Source of the DNA: Peromyscus leucopus | Lineage: Eukaryota > Chordata > Mammalia > Rodentia > Cricetidae | Assembly (NCBI RefSeq): GCF_004664715.2 | Contig: NC_051084.1 | Coordinates: 57,097,334 to 57,161,333, forward strand | Length of the DNA stretch: 64,000 nucleotides | Direction of reading: 5' to 3' | In this document: in pieces, positions 38,246-49,400 of the stretch | Layout of the letters: each line of letters begins with the position of its first letter | Position numbering within the stretch: the stretch's first letter is position 1 | Made by a program: the position numbers and the translations under genes | Notes under the pieces: generated by a model | Database searches by the model: none | What the model was told of the DNA's origin: nothing | The model's input: only the letters and a program-made list of their open reading frames with translations

Positions 38246-39754
38246 CATATGCATGTGTAGAACATAGAACTGCATAAACTATTCAAAGGGCACTTGTTCA
38301 CAGCATGAGGATGAAAGAAAGAGTGAGGACAGCATGCCCATTTTAGACCCCAGCTGGAAGTATGTGCTTTGGGCAATCAAAATTGTGCACATCTCCAAAC
38401 ATGTCAATGATCAACCATAACAACACTGTGTTGATTTGTGGATTACAGCTCCATTCTAGTAAGTAAATAAACTGACATAACATTTCAAGAGGTTGTGAAT
38501 AATTTAGATTGTCTATGTCTATTCTTTAGGATTGTTGTGACACCCAAAGCCAATCAGGCTAGATGCATGATTTACCACAGAGTAGGTACACTTTACTGTT
38601 TTTATTGTTAGTATTTTAATTTGCAATACAAACTTAAAAGCTGAGCCTTGCTGTCAAGCTGCTTACAAAGTCACTGGGAAAAATAGCATGACTAAGGCTA
38701 GACTGTAGTCATGGAGAAGAGATATTTAAGTACAGTATGTCCCAATTTTGGAAATCTAGCAAAATAAAGATATGAACTCAGCAGTAAATAAAATATTCAT
38801 GGGAGTATTAGGACTTGAGAATAAAATTTCAAGAAACACACAATTTACAAAAGCACTCAATGAATAATCAGAGTGAATGATCAAAAGCACAGCAGTGTTG
38901 TAAACATCGAAAATCCAGGCCAAGCTTTCTTAGAAATGGGCTGCACATTGGACAGTACAGTTTCTGAAGATAGAAGGGTGAAAGCAAAGAAGAGTTTGTG
39001 TTATTAGAGTTTTTATGGTAAAATCCAGTGTCCTGTCACAAGCAATCAGCTGACTATCCCCATATGCCAATTAAAAAGAATAATACTCTGATAACAGGGG
39101 GAAGAGATTTGTACAATGTGACTGTATTGGGAAGATGAGGGAAAAAAAGCTTGTGGCCCCCAGTCTGTTATAAGGGTCATTGATGTGAGGTTTAGATTTA
39201 CAGGCCAAGATATATGCATAGTTAAGCAGAGTTGGTTAAGCTGTGGCCTGGCCTAGAAATTACCATTATCATTGTCTTGGCTCTAGAATGTCCTGCAAGG
39301 TGACTTGATAAGTTGTCAGGATTGTGTGAAGTCTCTTTCAGGCAGACACATTCCTTCTTGGATTGCACCAGGCCTCAAGCCTTTGTCTTTCCCCAGTATG
39401 GAAGAGAGTCTTAACTCTGGGATCTGTTCATCTAGTAGTCCTATAGTCAAAGGGAAGACTTAACTTCTATTTACATAGCTCCTCTCCCATCAGACAAATT
39501 ACATTTAGGCTTGATTCTCCATAAATGAGATTTCTAAATATTACTGTTATTTTTAGAAAAAGAAAAGGTTTACCAAACTTGATAACTACTAAGGAGAGGA
39601 AGAGTGTTGAGCTGACAGATAATCCCCTGGGGAGGCAATGGAGACATGGAGAGAGAAAAGGGAAAGGGCTTTTAAGGACAAGGAATCAGAAAGCAGAAGA
39701 GAGAAATCTTTAATGAAAGAAATTCTCATAAGGTTATCTATTTGGGATATTGTC

Positions 39755-39907
39755 ATTTTTTTTTTTTTTGAGATAGGGATTCTCTGTGTAGCTTTGGCTG
39801 TTCTAGAACTCTCTTTGTAGACCAGGCTGGTCTCCGACTCACAAAGATCCTTCTGCCTCTGCCTCCTGAGTGCTGGGATTAAAGGAGTGAGCCACCACCA
39901 CCTGGCT
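39755..39907 (-). mobile_element. B1 SINE, reverse
   Basis: T run, then 'gagatagggattctctgtgtag' through 'gggattaaaggagtgagccacc'. Abuts the ~350-bp repeat that starts near 39915. Confidence 0.92.
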
Positions 39908-39914
39908 TGACATT

Positions 39915-40275
39915 GTCTTTCTTACTTTTCCATTGTCGTGACAAAGCACCTTTACCAAGGCAAGTTATAAAATAAAGCATTTAATATTGGGGCTCACAGT
40001 TCCTGGCGGTTAGAGTCTATGACTATCATGGCAGCAGGCAAGCAGACATGGTTCTGGGGCAGCAGCTGAGAGCTTACATCTCATCTACAAGCAGGAGGCA
40101 GAAGGAGTTACATTGAGAATGGTGTGGACCTTAGAAACCCCAAAATCCACTCCCAGGGCGATGCCTCCTCCAACAAGGCCATGCCTCCTAATCTTTCCCA
40201 ATCAGATTCACTAGCTAGGGACCAAACATTCAAATATATGAGCCTGTGGGTACATTCTCATTTCAACCACCATGA
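39915..40275 (+). mobile_element. Rodent ~350-bp interspersed repeat
   Basis: 'tccattgtcgtgacaaagcacc', 'attggggctcacagttcc' and 'atgcctcctccaacaaggcc' show the same repeat class as 21960-22318, in the same orientation. Confidence 0.6.
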
Positions 40276-40328
40276 AGAAATAAATTATTGAAAGACTCTA
40301 CATACTGTGGATCATCAAATATGCCAGG

Positions 40329-40411
40329 ATCATCAAATTCATTTGACTATAAAGGCTAGCCTTTCCTCACATCATCAAATTCATTTGATTGTAAAGGCTA
40401 ACCTTTCCTCA
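40329..40411. repeat. 42-bp tandem duplication
   Basis: Two units (40329-40370 and 40371-40411) beginning ATCATCAAATTCATTTGA, with few differences. Confidence 0.85.
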
Positions 40412-41639
40412 TGATTTTCAGGTCCTAAATAACAAGTCTTAGTGACACTCAGTGTTTTCCAGCTGATTTTTTTCTCCCATTTGGCTCATTCTAAGACATA
40501 ATTTTTAATAATAGTTAATGAAATGTTCAATTTTAAAGTAATATTCACCTTATGTTTATTACATACTGATGTTTTCTTCTCTATTTTGTTAAGAAAAAAT
40601 AAGACAGTTCTTTATCTAGTCATTGACATGTCACTTGTGCTTGAGAATTTTATTTATTTAATCATTGAGATTAAATAGGAAACTCTTACCTCAGCTTTTC
40701 AACTTCTCTTTAAATCTAGATCATATTCTAAAGAAATGCAGAACCCATTAATCAAAAAGATATATTGGAAAGAGAGATTCTGATTTAAATGAAATCCAAC
40801 GTCATTGTTACCAGGCCTTGGGGTTCCTACTAGAAGACAGGTAGAGGAGATAGTGTTATTCTAGTATGGGTTTGAAGACGTTTTATTCATGTGTGGGTTT
40901 GAAGAACTGGGAGGGACAATTTGCTTCACAGAAGGCCTTTCTCCTTTTCAAAAAGAGGTAAGCACCTTAGAACTTTCTAAGATGTAATGGGGAGAAGGTT
41001 CCAGTGTGTGGAAAGTTGATTCCCTTGTTTGGAATTTTTCACTGCTCTCTAAATTCTTTGAATTGTTGGCCATGGTCTTCCTCTATCTTGTTCTTTGGAA
41101 TTTCCCTCCAGGCTCCAGCTTTCTGATCCTTGCTCACATACTGATATGGCAAGTGAAAAGGAGATGGGCAGGAGGAAGGGAGTACCACACTGAATGTCTC
41201 CTAAGAATTTAAAGCACCATATGGAAGGAGTAGGTTGTACCAGATAACTATGAAAAATGGAGGAAGAAGAATTGGCAGGGCAAATTTTATAATACATTTT
41301 AAAGCTCAGTAAAGAAATGGCTATTCTGTCTTGGTAATGCATGACTTCTTTTTATAAGTTAAACTTTTCATTATTTTCTGTAATTTTTAGCCTCTTCTGT
41401 TACATGGGCATGGAGAGAACTAATGAGCAATCATATATGGGGGAGGTTGTCTGATGAGAATAAGTACATTATCTCATTTAGGTGATAATGATTTCACCCA
41501 CTGCCTTCCAATGTCTTCAGATGAATCCACCTCTGGAGGAATGGTCTCTGGGAGATTGGTAGACCCAGCTGAATTAACCCTCAAGGGACAAGACAATAGA
41601 ATATTCTAGTCTTTGCAGCAGATCAGAATGTCATGTATC

Positions 41640-41993
41640 TGTAGCCAGAAGTTTTCTCTGGTCCTACCAAGCTCCTGCAGTCCCATGGTCCACTTATAAA
41701 ACAATCACACAGAGGCTTAATATTATTTATAACTGCTTGGCCATTAGCTCAGGCTTATTACTGACTAGCTCTTACACTTAAATTAATCCATAATTCTTAT
41801 TTATGTTTAGATACATGGCTTGGTACCTTTGCTCAGTTCTGCCTTATCTTGCTTCCTCTGTGTTTGGCTGGCAACTCAGCGCTTCCTCTTCCTAGAATTC
41901 CTTTAGTCTGTTCACCTTGCCTATACTTCCTGCCTGGCTATTGGCCAATCAGTGTTTTATTATACCAGTGTACAAGAGCATTATCCCACAGCA
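41640..41993 (-). repeat. 3' LTR of ERV B (type 1)
   Basis: 354 bp with TG…CA ends (TGTAGCC…CAGCA in plus coordinates). The purine-tract complement TTTCCCCTTTTCTG abuts its right side, fixing orientation as minus. Confidence 0.8.
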
Positions 41994-42832
41994 TTTCCCC
42001 TTTTCTGTCTAAACAAAAAGGAAGGTTTTAGTTTTAACATAGTAAAATTACATATAATAGAATAGTTATCAAGCAAGAGTTACAGTTACAATATCTAGTC
42101 TATTTGTATTTGGCAAAATTAAAGAAAATATTCTATCTTATATTTGTGAGTCTAAAGTTTCATATCTAATTTATCATTTATCATAACTAAACTAAATTAT
42201 AACTATCTAGTCTTTAACTACATCAAAGACCACAGAAGGATATAATATTACCTAAGGAAACAGGAAGAGCATTGTAAGCAACTTCTAAAAATCTAAATTG
42301 ACAGAGACAGTTGCCTGCCTGGACAGTCACCAGAAGTTCCTGTGCAATGTTGGGGCATTCTTCTTCAGCCTACAGGTCTACAGTCTCTCAGTTGCTTCTC
42401 TCTGTGTCCTGTAGAATGTCTGGCAGTTTCTTCTGCAAATAAGGAACCTGAAGGACCATCTTACCTTGCAAAGTTCTCTGGTCACCTTCCTATGGGTCCT
42501 GCATGTCCAGTTTATATAACATTCTGTCAAAAGTCAAGGACCTTTTTTCCCCCCCAGTGGCTAACTTTTGCCACAAAGAAAGCAAATTCCATAATGAGTT
42601 TCTTCAATGCCCATTATCTTCTCTCAAGAAGATTGGTGCTGCCAGGAGCAGACATGTCTCAATCTCCAAAAAGTCAAAGTTCTTAAAATGTTTTAAATGC
42701 CAAATTCTGTAGGTCTTTGAAGTGTTTGAAGATTACCTACCTAAATGAATTACATCTATGAATAACTAGAAAACTTAACTAACATGACTTTAAGTTTGAC
42801 TATCATAGAAGACTAATTATTCTGTATTTCTT

Positions 42833-43006
42833 TTTTGTTGTTGTTGCTTTTTGGTTTTGGTTTTTGAAGACAGGGTTTCTCTGTGTAGTTTTGGTGCCTG
42901 TCCTAGATCTCACTCTGTAGACCAGGCTTACCTCAGACTCACAGAGATCCGACTGCCTCTGCCTCCCGAGTGCTGGGATTAAAGGTGTGTGCCACCACAG
43001 CCTAGC
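42833..43006 (-). mobile_element. B1 SINE inserted in ERV B
   Basis: A reverse B1 flanked by the 12-bp direct repeat TCTGTATTTCTT at 42821-42832 and 43009-43020. The matching place in ERV A (about 5440-5460) lacks it, giving an unoccupied-site reference. Confidence 0.92.
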
Positions 43007-43412
43007 AATCTGTATTTCTTAATTATTATTATAATTTCAAATGAGTTGTACAAATAAAGTGCTTTAAACAAAAGTAGAAATATACATACAGTATAACAAA
43101 ATTAACTTTAAATTTGTATCAATAAACTAAAATCTATAGCAATGTAAAACAATTTTAAACAAGTTGTTACTCTTTAAAAGTAGATTCAATAATCTACCCT
43201 TTCATCCTATCATATTTATATCCTATATTTCTATATTATATCCCTCTTTCTTCTTTTAGAAAGAGATTGACTATGACCAATAACAATTTATAACCAACAA
43301 CCTAAACAAAGACCAACAACCATAGTTCATTTTTGGGGGAATGTGGGTGTAATTTTCTAGGCTAATTCCTGTTGATAGAGGGTGCTGTATTCTTTTGGGG
43401 ATCCTGAGAAAA

Positions 43413-43751
43413 TTAATAACTATGGTCACGCCCTGAGGAATAGTCTGTGATGCTGTATTCTCTTAGCCAGTTGCCTTGAAGCTGTTCTGGATGTTGGATC
43501 ATCTGGAGACCTCTCAGAGGTCTTCCTTGATCAAACCATATTAACCTAGAAGCAATCCACAGGTTCTCATCAACAGGACAAAAATCCGAACCTTTTTTCC
43601 AAAGCAAAGTATCCTTAGACAAAACTTTTGAAATCAAAATATCTTTAAAATATACATATTGATTTAACTCAGCAGGTTTTACAATCAAATGTCTCTCTGC
43701 AGTTAAAAATCCCAAAGAGATTATAATCCAAACTTTCTGTGTGATTTCCAT
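43413..43751 (-). pseudogene. Retroviral reading-frame remnant in ERV B (integrase-tail-like)
   Basis: A 112-codon minus frame holding the same landmarks as the broken frames in ERV A: LLWKKGS, W-I-A-S-R-L, F-D-Q, MIQHPE and QGNWL. The first half looks like the C-terminal part of a beta-type integrase. With no catalytic part, gag or env, it is a relic. Confidence 0.45.
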
Positions 43752-44117
43752 CTCTACATGGCTTATTTTTATATTACTTTTACTTTCTCTTTAAAGACTT
43801 TATTTTTTAAAACTTTCTATTTATTTATACAACTATCTATATGCCCTTTTCTCTCCCAAGTCTATGTACATCTTCACACACATTGTAAACTGTTTAGGGT
43901 TTATTCCATCTGAATCTCTCTTATTGTGAATCTGTTGCTTTACTCTGCAGTGGCTAGTGCTGAAGCAACAGCCTTGGCTACTGACTCAACACATATCAGC
44001 TTTTCAACATGGCAGAGGTAATTCACCTCCAGCTAGCCCTGGGAGACATGCTCTCCACCAACTCTGGGAGGCAGTGGGTCCATGCCTCCATCCAGCAGCA
44101 TGTAGCCCAGAAACCTT

Positions 44118-44139
44118 TTTTTTTTTTTTTTTTTTTTTG
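44118..44139. repeat. Poly-T tract in ERV B interior
   Basis: About 22 T residues, absent from the equivalent stretch of ERV A. Confidence 0.9.
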
Positions 44140-44377
44140 GTCTGTACTAGCAAAAGCTAAATCTTCCATGCAATGCACCGTGAAGCTTGGAGACTCCTCT
44201 GTGTACCATGGCAGGAATCCGCCATGCTGCAGGTCAAGCCTGCACACTGCGAACCCGCCATAGAGTAACTTAAGCTGGCAAGCTGTGGCTGGCCTGAGAG
44301 ACACATTAGGAAGCTGCTTTTAGCTCCATTTTAGATCTTTCTTTTAAAGCTTTCTCAGGTTCTAGGTAGATACTATT

Positions 44378-44395
44378 GCCCCACATTGGGTGCCA
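44378..44395 (-). other. Primer-binding-site relic of ERV B
   Basis: On the minus strand it reads TGGCACCCAATGTGGGGC. It differs at two places from the site complementary to lysine tRNA 1,2, and both differences are CpG-decay changes. It lies 3 bp from the 5' LTR. Confidence 0.8.
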
Positions 44396-44398
44396 TAA

Positions 44399-44775
44399 TG
44401 TAGCCGGAAATTTTCTTTGGTCCTGCCAAGCCCCCACAGTCCCACCTGCCAAGCCCCCACAGTCCCATGGCCCACTTATAACATAATCACACAGAGGCTT
44501 AGTATTATTTATAACTGCTTGGCCATTAGCTCAGGCTTATTACTGACTAGCTCTTACACTTAAATTAACCCATAATTCTTATCTATGTTTAGTCATGTGG
44601 CTTGATACCTTTTCTCAGTTCTGCCTTGTCATCTTGCTTCCTCTGTGTCTGGCTGGCGACTCCAGACCCAACATTCCTTTGGTCTGCTTGCCCCACCTAT
44701 ACTTGCTGCCTGGCTACTGGCCAATCAGTGTTTTAGTAAATCATTTATACAATCATGTATATCTACCCACGGACA
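44399..44775 (-). repeat. 5' LTR of ERV B (type 1) with internal 23-bp duplication
   Basis: Similar to 41640-41993 but 23 bp longer, because a unit starting CTGCCAAGCCCCCACAG is repeated at 44423 and 44446. Its last 45 bp are more diverged than the rest, so the right end is approximate. A (TA)n run follows at about 44782-44800. Confidence 0.7.
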
Positions 44776-45159
44776 GGGGGTTATATATATATATATATAT
44801 TTTTAACAGAAGGTAGTAGTTTTGTTTTAATGAGCCTCAACTGGATCCTGGAATTTCCACCTTTTTATATGATAATTGGAATCTTAAGGGGATGTTGTGG
44901 CATGTCCCTTTCTAGTATTATGGGAGAAACCTATAGGAGGAGAGGTCCAGTGGTGACCATGAAAGAGGAATCTATCCTGCAATGACTGTAACTCTAGTAA
45001 TACCTGTCCCTGCTGGCTGGGAGGAAGAAACAAGCTCCCAAGGGCAAAGAATACAGCAGTTATGTGGGAGAGGAAAGAAAGCAGAGGAAAGTTGACCCTA
45101 TACAGTGCAATCTATTAGCTAGTCCATAACAAGTAACTATTGAAATAATTACATTTATA

Positions 45160-45425
45160 TTAATTTTTTAAATAAATTGAATTCATTATGACTTTTTATA
45201 TACACACGTAACATATATCATTCCCCTTTTCATTTCCATTTTTTCTCCTCTCTCCCTTGTCCCCTTCCTTTTTCTAAAGAGCCCCTTTTTAGTTTTATCT
45301 TTTATAAGAAATCTAGTCTAGATTTCATATGAGTTCTGTCTTTCCAAATCTGGCTTATTTTGCTTAATATAGTGATCTATAGTTCCATCCATTTTCTTAA
45401 AAATGATGTGATTTTATTTTTTAAA
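45160..45425 (-). mobile_element. Older LINE-1 3' fragment, reverse
   Basis: 'aatctggcttattttgcttaa' and 'agttccatccattttcttaa' are reverse LINE-1 sequence. The younger LINE-1 starts next to it. Confidence 0.5.
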
Positions 45426-47000
45426 TTCTTTTTATTAAGAATTTTTTTAAATTCATTTTGTACACCAATCAAAGACCCCCCTCTGCTGGGTGGCGGTGGT
45501 GCATGCCTTTAATCCCAGCACTTGGGAGGCAGAAGCAGGCGGATCTCTGTGAGTTCGAGGCCAGCCTGGTCTACAATGTGAGTTCCACGATAGCCAGGAC
45601 TGTTACAGAGAGAAACCCTGTTTCAGAAAAAAAAAAAAGATCCCCCTCTTCCCTCCTCCTGCCCTCCAGCCTCCTCCCCAACCCAGCCCCTATTCCCCTC
45701 TACAAGAAGGCAAGGCCTCCCATGGGGAGGCACATCAAGTAGAGGCAAGTCCAAGCCCTTGCCCCTGCCTCAAGTCTGCATGAGGTGTCCCATCATACGT
45801 AGTGGGCTCCAATAAGCCCCCTCATGCACCAGAGATGGATTCTGATTCTACCGCCAGGGAGCCCCCCAAGCAGATCAAGCTACACAATTTCCTCACCATG
45901 CAGAGGGCCTAGTTCAGTCCCATGCAGGCTCCACAGCCATTGATCCAACTTTCATAAGTTTCCACTAGTCTGCTTTGGTCATCTCTGCAGGTGTTCCCAT
46001 CATGATCCTGATGCACTTGCTCATAGCATCCCTCCTCTCTCTCCTACTGGACTCCTGGAGCTCTGCCTGGTGTTTAGCTGTGGATCTCTGCATCTGCCTC
46101 CATCAGTCATTGGAGAAAAAACTCTGTGCTGACTGTTAGAGTATTCACCAATCTGATCACTGGGGCAAGCCAGTTCAGTTCAGGCACTCTCTCCACTATT
46201 TCTAGTAGTCCAAGCTGGGGTCATACTTGGGAATTCCTGGCAACTTCCCTAGCACTGGGTTTCTCTCTATCCCCATATCTCCCTCTATCATGTTATCTCT
46301 CTCATTGCTTTCCCACTCCATCCCTGTTCCAGCTCAACCATCACATTCCCTTATGTTCTCATCCCCCATCTCCTACCCTGCATTGCCCACCCCTCACCCC
46401 CAGTTCACTCATGGAAATCTCATCTATTTCCCCTTCCCAGGGTGATCCATGTGTCACTCTTTGGGTCTTTCTTGTTAGCTAGCTTCTCTAGAGTGGGTTG
46501 TTGTCTGGTTATCCTTTGCTTTACTTCTAGTATCCACTTACGAGTGGGTACATACCATGTTTGTCCTTCTGAGTCTGGGTTAACTCACTCAGGATATTTT
46601 CTAGTTCCATCCATTTGCTTGCAAATTTCATGATGTCATTGTTTTTCTCTGCTGAGTAGTATTCCATTGTGTATATGTACCACATTTTCTTAATCCATTC
46701 TTCAGTTGAGGGGCATCTAGGTTGTTTCCAGGTTCTGCCTATTATGAATAATACTGCTATAAACATAGTTGAGAAAATGTCCATTGGTATGATTGAGCAT
46801 TCTTTGGGTATATGCAAGAGTGGTATAGCTTAGTCTTGAGGAAGATTGATTCCCACTTTTCTGAGAAACCACCACACTGATTCCCAAAGTAGCTGTACAA
46901 GTTTGCACTCCCACCAACAGTGTAGGAGTGTTCCCCTTGCTCCACATTCTCTCCAACATAAGCTGTCTTCAGTACTTTTGATCTTAGCCATCTCTTAGGT
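45426..47000 (-). mobile_element. 5'-truncated LINE-1 (ORF2 end plus 3' UTR), reverse
   Basis: The T-rich left edge (45426-45450) is the A tail. Then comes about 1 kb of 3' UTR, and from about 46530 the end of ORF2 on the minus strand. Minus frames show WIKKMWYIYTMEYYSA and CPSTEEWI, which are LINE-1 reverse-transcriptase C-terminal motifs, with a frame break near 46720-46820. The 5' end is lost near 47000. A B1 is inserted at 45485-45635. Confidence 0.88.
45485..45635 (+). mobile_element. B1 SINE inside the LINE-1
   Basis: A full B1 from 'gctgggtggcggtggtgc' to an A tail, flanked by AAAGACCCCCCTCT (45471-45484) and AAAGATCCCCCTCT (45636-45649), a 13-of-14 duplication. It is younger than the host LINE-1. 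Confidence 0.94.
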
Positions 47001-47151
47001 TATAGGGAGAGAGGGATCAATTTGATAAAGAGGCACTGTGTCAAATTGTCCCCAAGCAAGGGGTTCGTTAACATGACAGCAGCTAGATGATAGATCTGAA
47101 GCAGAGATTCAGCACAATGAAAGAAATCACGATGTCATCTTTTTAAAGTGG

Positions 47152-47178
47152 TTTTTTTTTTTTTTTTTTTTTTTTTTA
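47152..47178. repeat. Poly-T tract
   Basis: 27 T residues. It could be the tail of a reverse retroposon, but no body is recognisable to its right. Confidence 0.93.
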
Positions 47179-48799
47179 TGGTAAGGGAAGTCTTGTTCCA
47201 AGAGGAATTAGGTTTGTGACCTAAGCTACACGACAGAGGTGGGTGAATGCAGTATACATGACTTAAACCATGTGATGGGGGCCATTCTTTCTCTGAGTAG
47301 GAAAATAAGGCTTGGTTAATGGTGACTCATAGTATTCGACAGTAGTCAGGCTGTGGCTGACCGTTCAGAGGCCACAAACTTGGGAACATTCTTTCATTGC
47401 TTGCAGCCTTCTTTGTTTAGGTCTTGATTAACTCGGGGACCTCAGTTCTCTAACATTTTCAGCCTTTATGTTTATATAAAAGAAAGATGTGAGATTAGAA
47501 GTCAGAGATGTCAAAAATCTCTCTTTGGTGGCTTCCTGTTAAATTGGAACATTGTGGTATTGGGATATCTCCTCCCTCAGTGGTGAATAGTCAAACGGTT
47601 GCCTTTGAGTCACAGTCTGATAAATGAATTTAAGAATCCATTTACAGACAAGAAAGGACCGGTATTAAGTAGATGAATTAAGGATAGAAATGGCATTTGT
47701 TAGAGAAAAGAATATCCACAAGACCCAAGAATTTGCTTGTATTGGCTTTTGATATTTCATTGGACCTTTACTGATTTAAATGAATGAACTGGACCCTTTA
47801 TAATATATGTTAAAGAGTATTTAAAAGGCTTGTCAAAGATATTCTTAAAAGTTAACCTCAGTTGTGCAATTAAGTACCTTTAGACTTCCTGCTAAGCAAA
47901 TAGATCTGCAGAGATTAGCAGACAAAAGCCACCTGTGCTGTGCACACAGAGCAGGAACTTGGTTAAATATGTGAACGGCAGTGTAATCCAGAGAAATAAA
48001 GTTCTACTTGTCGCCGATTTGTGATTAGAGCCAGTTTTAGCTCCTGGATCCACTCTTACTGTTATTCTTCTTTTGCAAGAGTCAGAGCCCCCTAGTGGCA
48101 GAGAGCTAGAAAGCCTAATCTGGTGTGTTTACCTCCAAGATTCCAAGTCTACTCCGTGGCTGCCTGCAGCTCTACGTAGGCCCAGCCGAGTGGAGAGACA
48201 CAGGGTCAGAAGGAGTGGTAAGATTTCAAAGAGAATTCCAGATGTGACACCTCTGTTTTGTGACACATATAAACAGAATGTCAGAATCAGAGTACAAAAG
48301 AGAAAAATCAGACCTGGATCGTGATAGAGAATAGATTTGATATGACCCAGGGGATTTCTTCCTTAATAACTTCATCATTTGGTTCTTTTTTTCTGAAGAC
48401 TGTCATCCTGCCTGCTTAACCTCAACTATATCAGATCCTAGGAATGAGTTAGATCATAAACAGTAGCCTCTCTGCACACTTGCAATGGGGGAAGGAACAG
48501 AAAAGTCGAGAGAATGTTTCGGGGAGGAATATTTATGATAACAAAAGAAAGAGGAGGCTCAGCTAAGGTGGTCCCTGGCACAGCAAAGAGTTAATCTACT
48601 ATAAAAGAATGAGCAAGCCAGTATGCATAATTCTAGTGTAAGAAAGATGTGCTGAGAAAAACTCTGACCCAGAACAAGGTTTTCTCAGAACGTTCTGACC
48701 AGTTATCACTTATGTTTTTCATGGCAGGTTGTCTAAAAAGGTATTTCAGATCTTTTAATGGTTCACAGGAGAATGTTGTCTGAGCCAAGCTGCTGAACT

Positions 48800-49400
48800 C
48801 ATTTTTTAAAAAGTATATTTATTAGTTCCTTTGCAATTTTCATACAATGTGTTTTGATCATATTCATCCCCCATCCCCCAACTCTTCCCAGATTCCTACT
48901 CCCTTCCCCACCCATCCAACTGTGTGTCCTTCTTTTTTAATCCCATCAAGATGAATGTGTGCTGCCCAAATACTCTTGGATGTGTAGTTTCTTTCCCCTT
49001 GGAGTGAATGTTGGCTTACCAGGGGCTACACCCTTCGAGAAAACTGACTCTCCTCCCAACATCGAAGGAAGGCCAATAGCAGCTTAGTTACAGGTGGGAA
49101 TTGATACACAAGCCCCTTCTTCATGCTGGGAGCTTGGCTGGGTTGAGCTTGCACAGCTCTTGTGCATGCTGTTTCAACTGCTCTAAGTTCATCTGAGCAG
49201 CTGCCCTGTGATGTCCGGAGCACAGTTTTCCTGTAGTCCTCTACTGTCTCCGGCTCTTACAGTCTTTCTGCCCCCTTTCCTGCTCTGCTTCCTGAGCCTC
49301 AGGAGAAAGGGGTGCAGTGTATATATTGCATTTAGGGCTGAGCGTTCTACAGTCCCTTATTCTTGGCTACTGGGCTCGTTTGGGCTCATGATGGCACAAG
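48800..49400 (-). mobile_element. Lx-type LINE-1 3' region, reverse
   Basis: 'gatcatattcatcccccatcc', 'gggctacacccttcgagaaaa', 'gagcttgcacagctcttgtgc' and 'tcttacagtctttctgccccc' form a familiar rodent LINE-1-linked repeat. Open frames here are not genes. Confidence 0.6.

Larger units (their letters stand above)
41640..44775 (-). mobile_element. ERV B: internally deleted betaretrovirus-like element
   Basis: Minus-orientation element with a 3' LTR at 41640-41993, purine-tract complement at 41994-42006, interior, primer-site complement at 44378-44395 and 5' LTR at 44399-44775. A B1 sits in the interior at 42833-43006. The interior (about 2.2 kb without the B1) is collinear with ERV A, so both descend from one non-autonomous family. 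No clear duplication flanks it: TGTATC lies before the left end and GGGGGT after the right end. Confidence 0.75.

Noticed and set aside
41634..44760. TCATGTAT-like words at both sides of ERV B as a possible target duplication
   Set aside because: The right-hand copy lies inside the aligned end of the 5' LTR, so it cannot be a flanking duplication.
46126..46482. 118-residue + strand open frame
   Set aside because: Antisense of LINE-1 3' UTR sequence.
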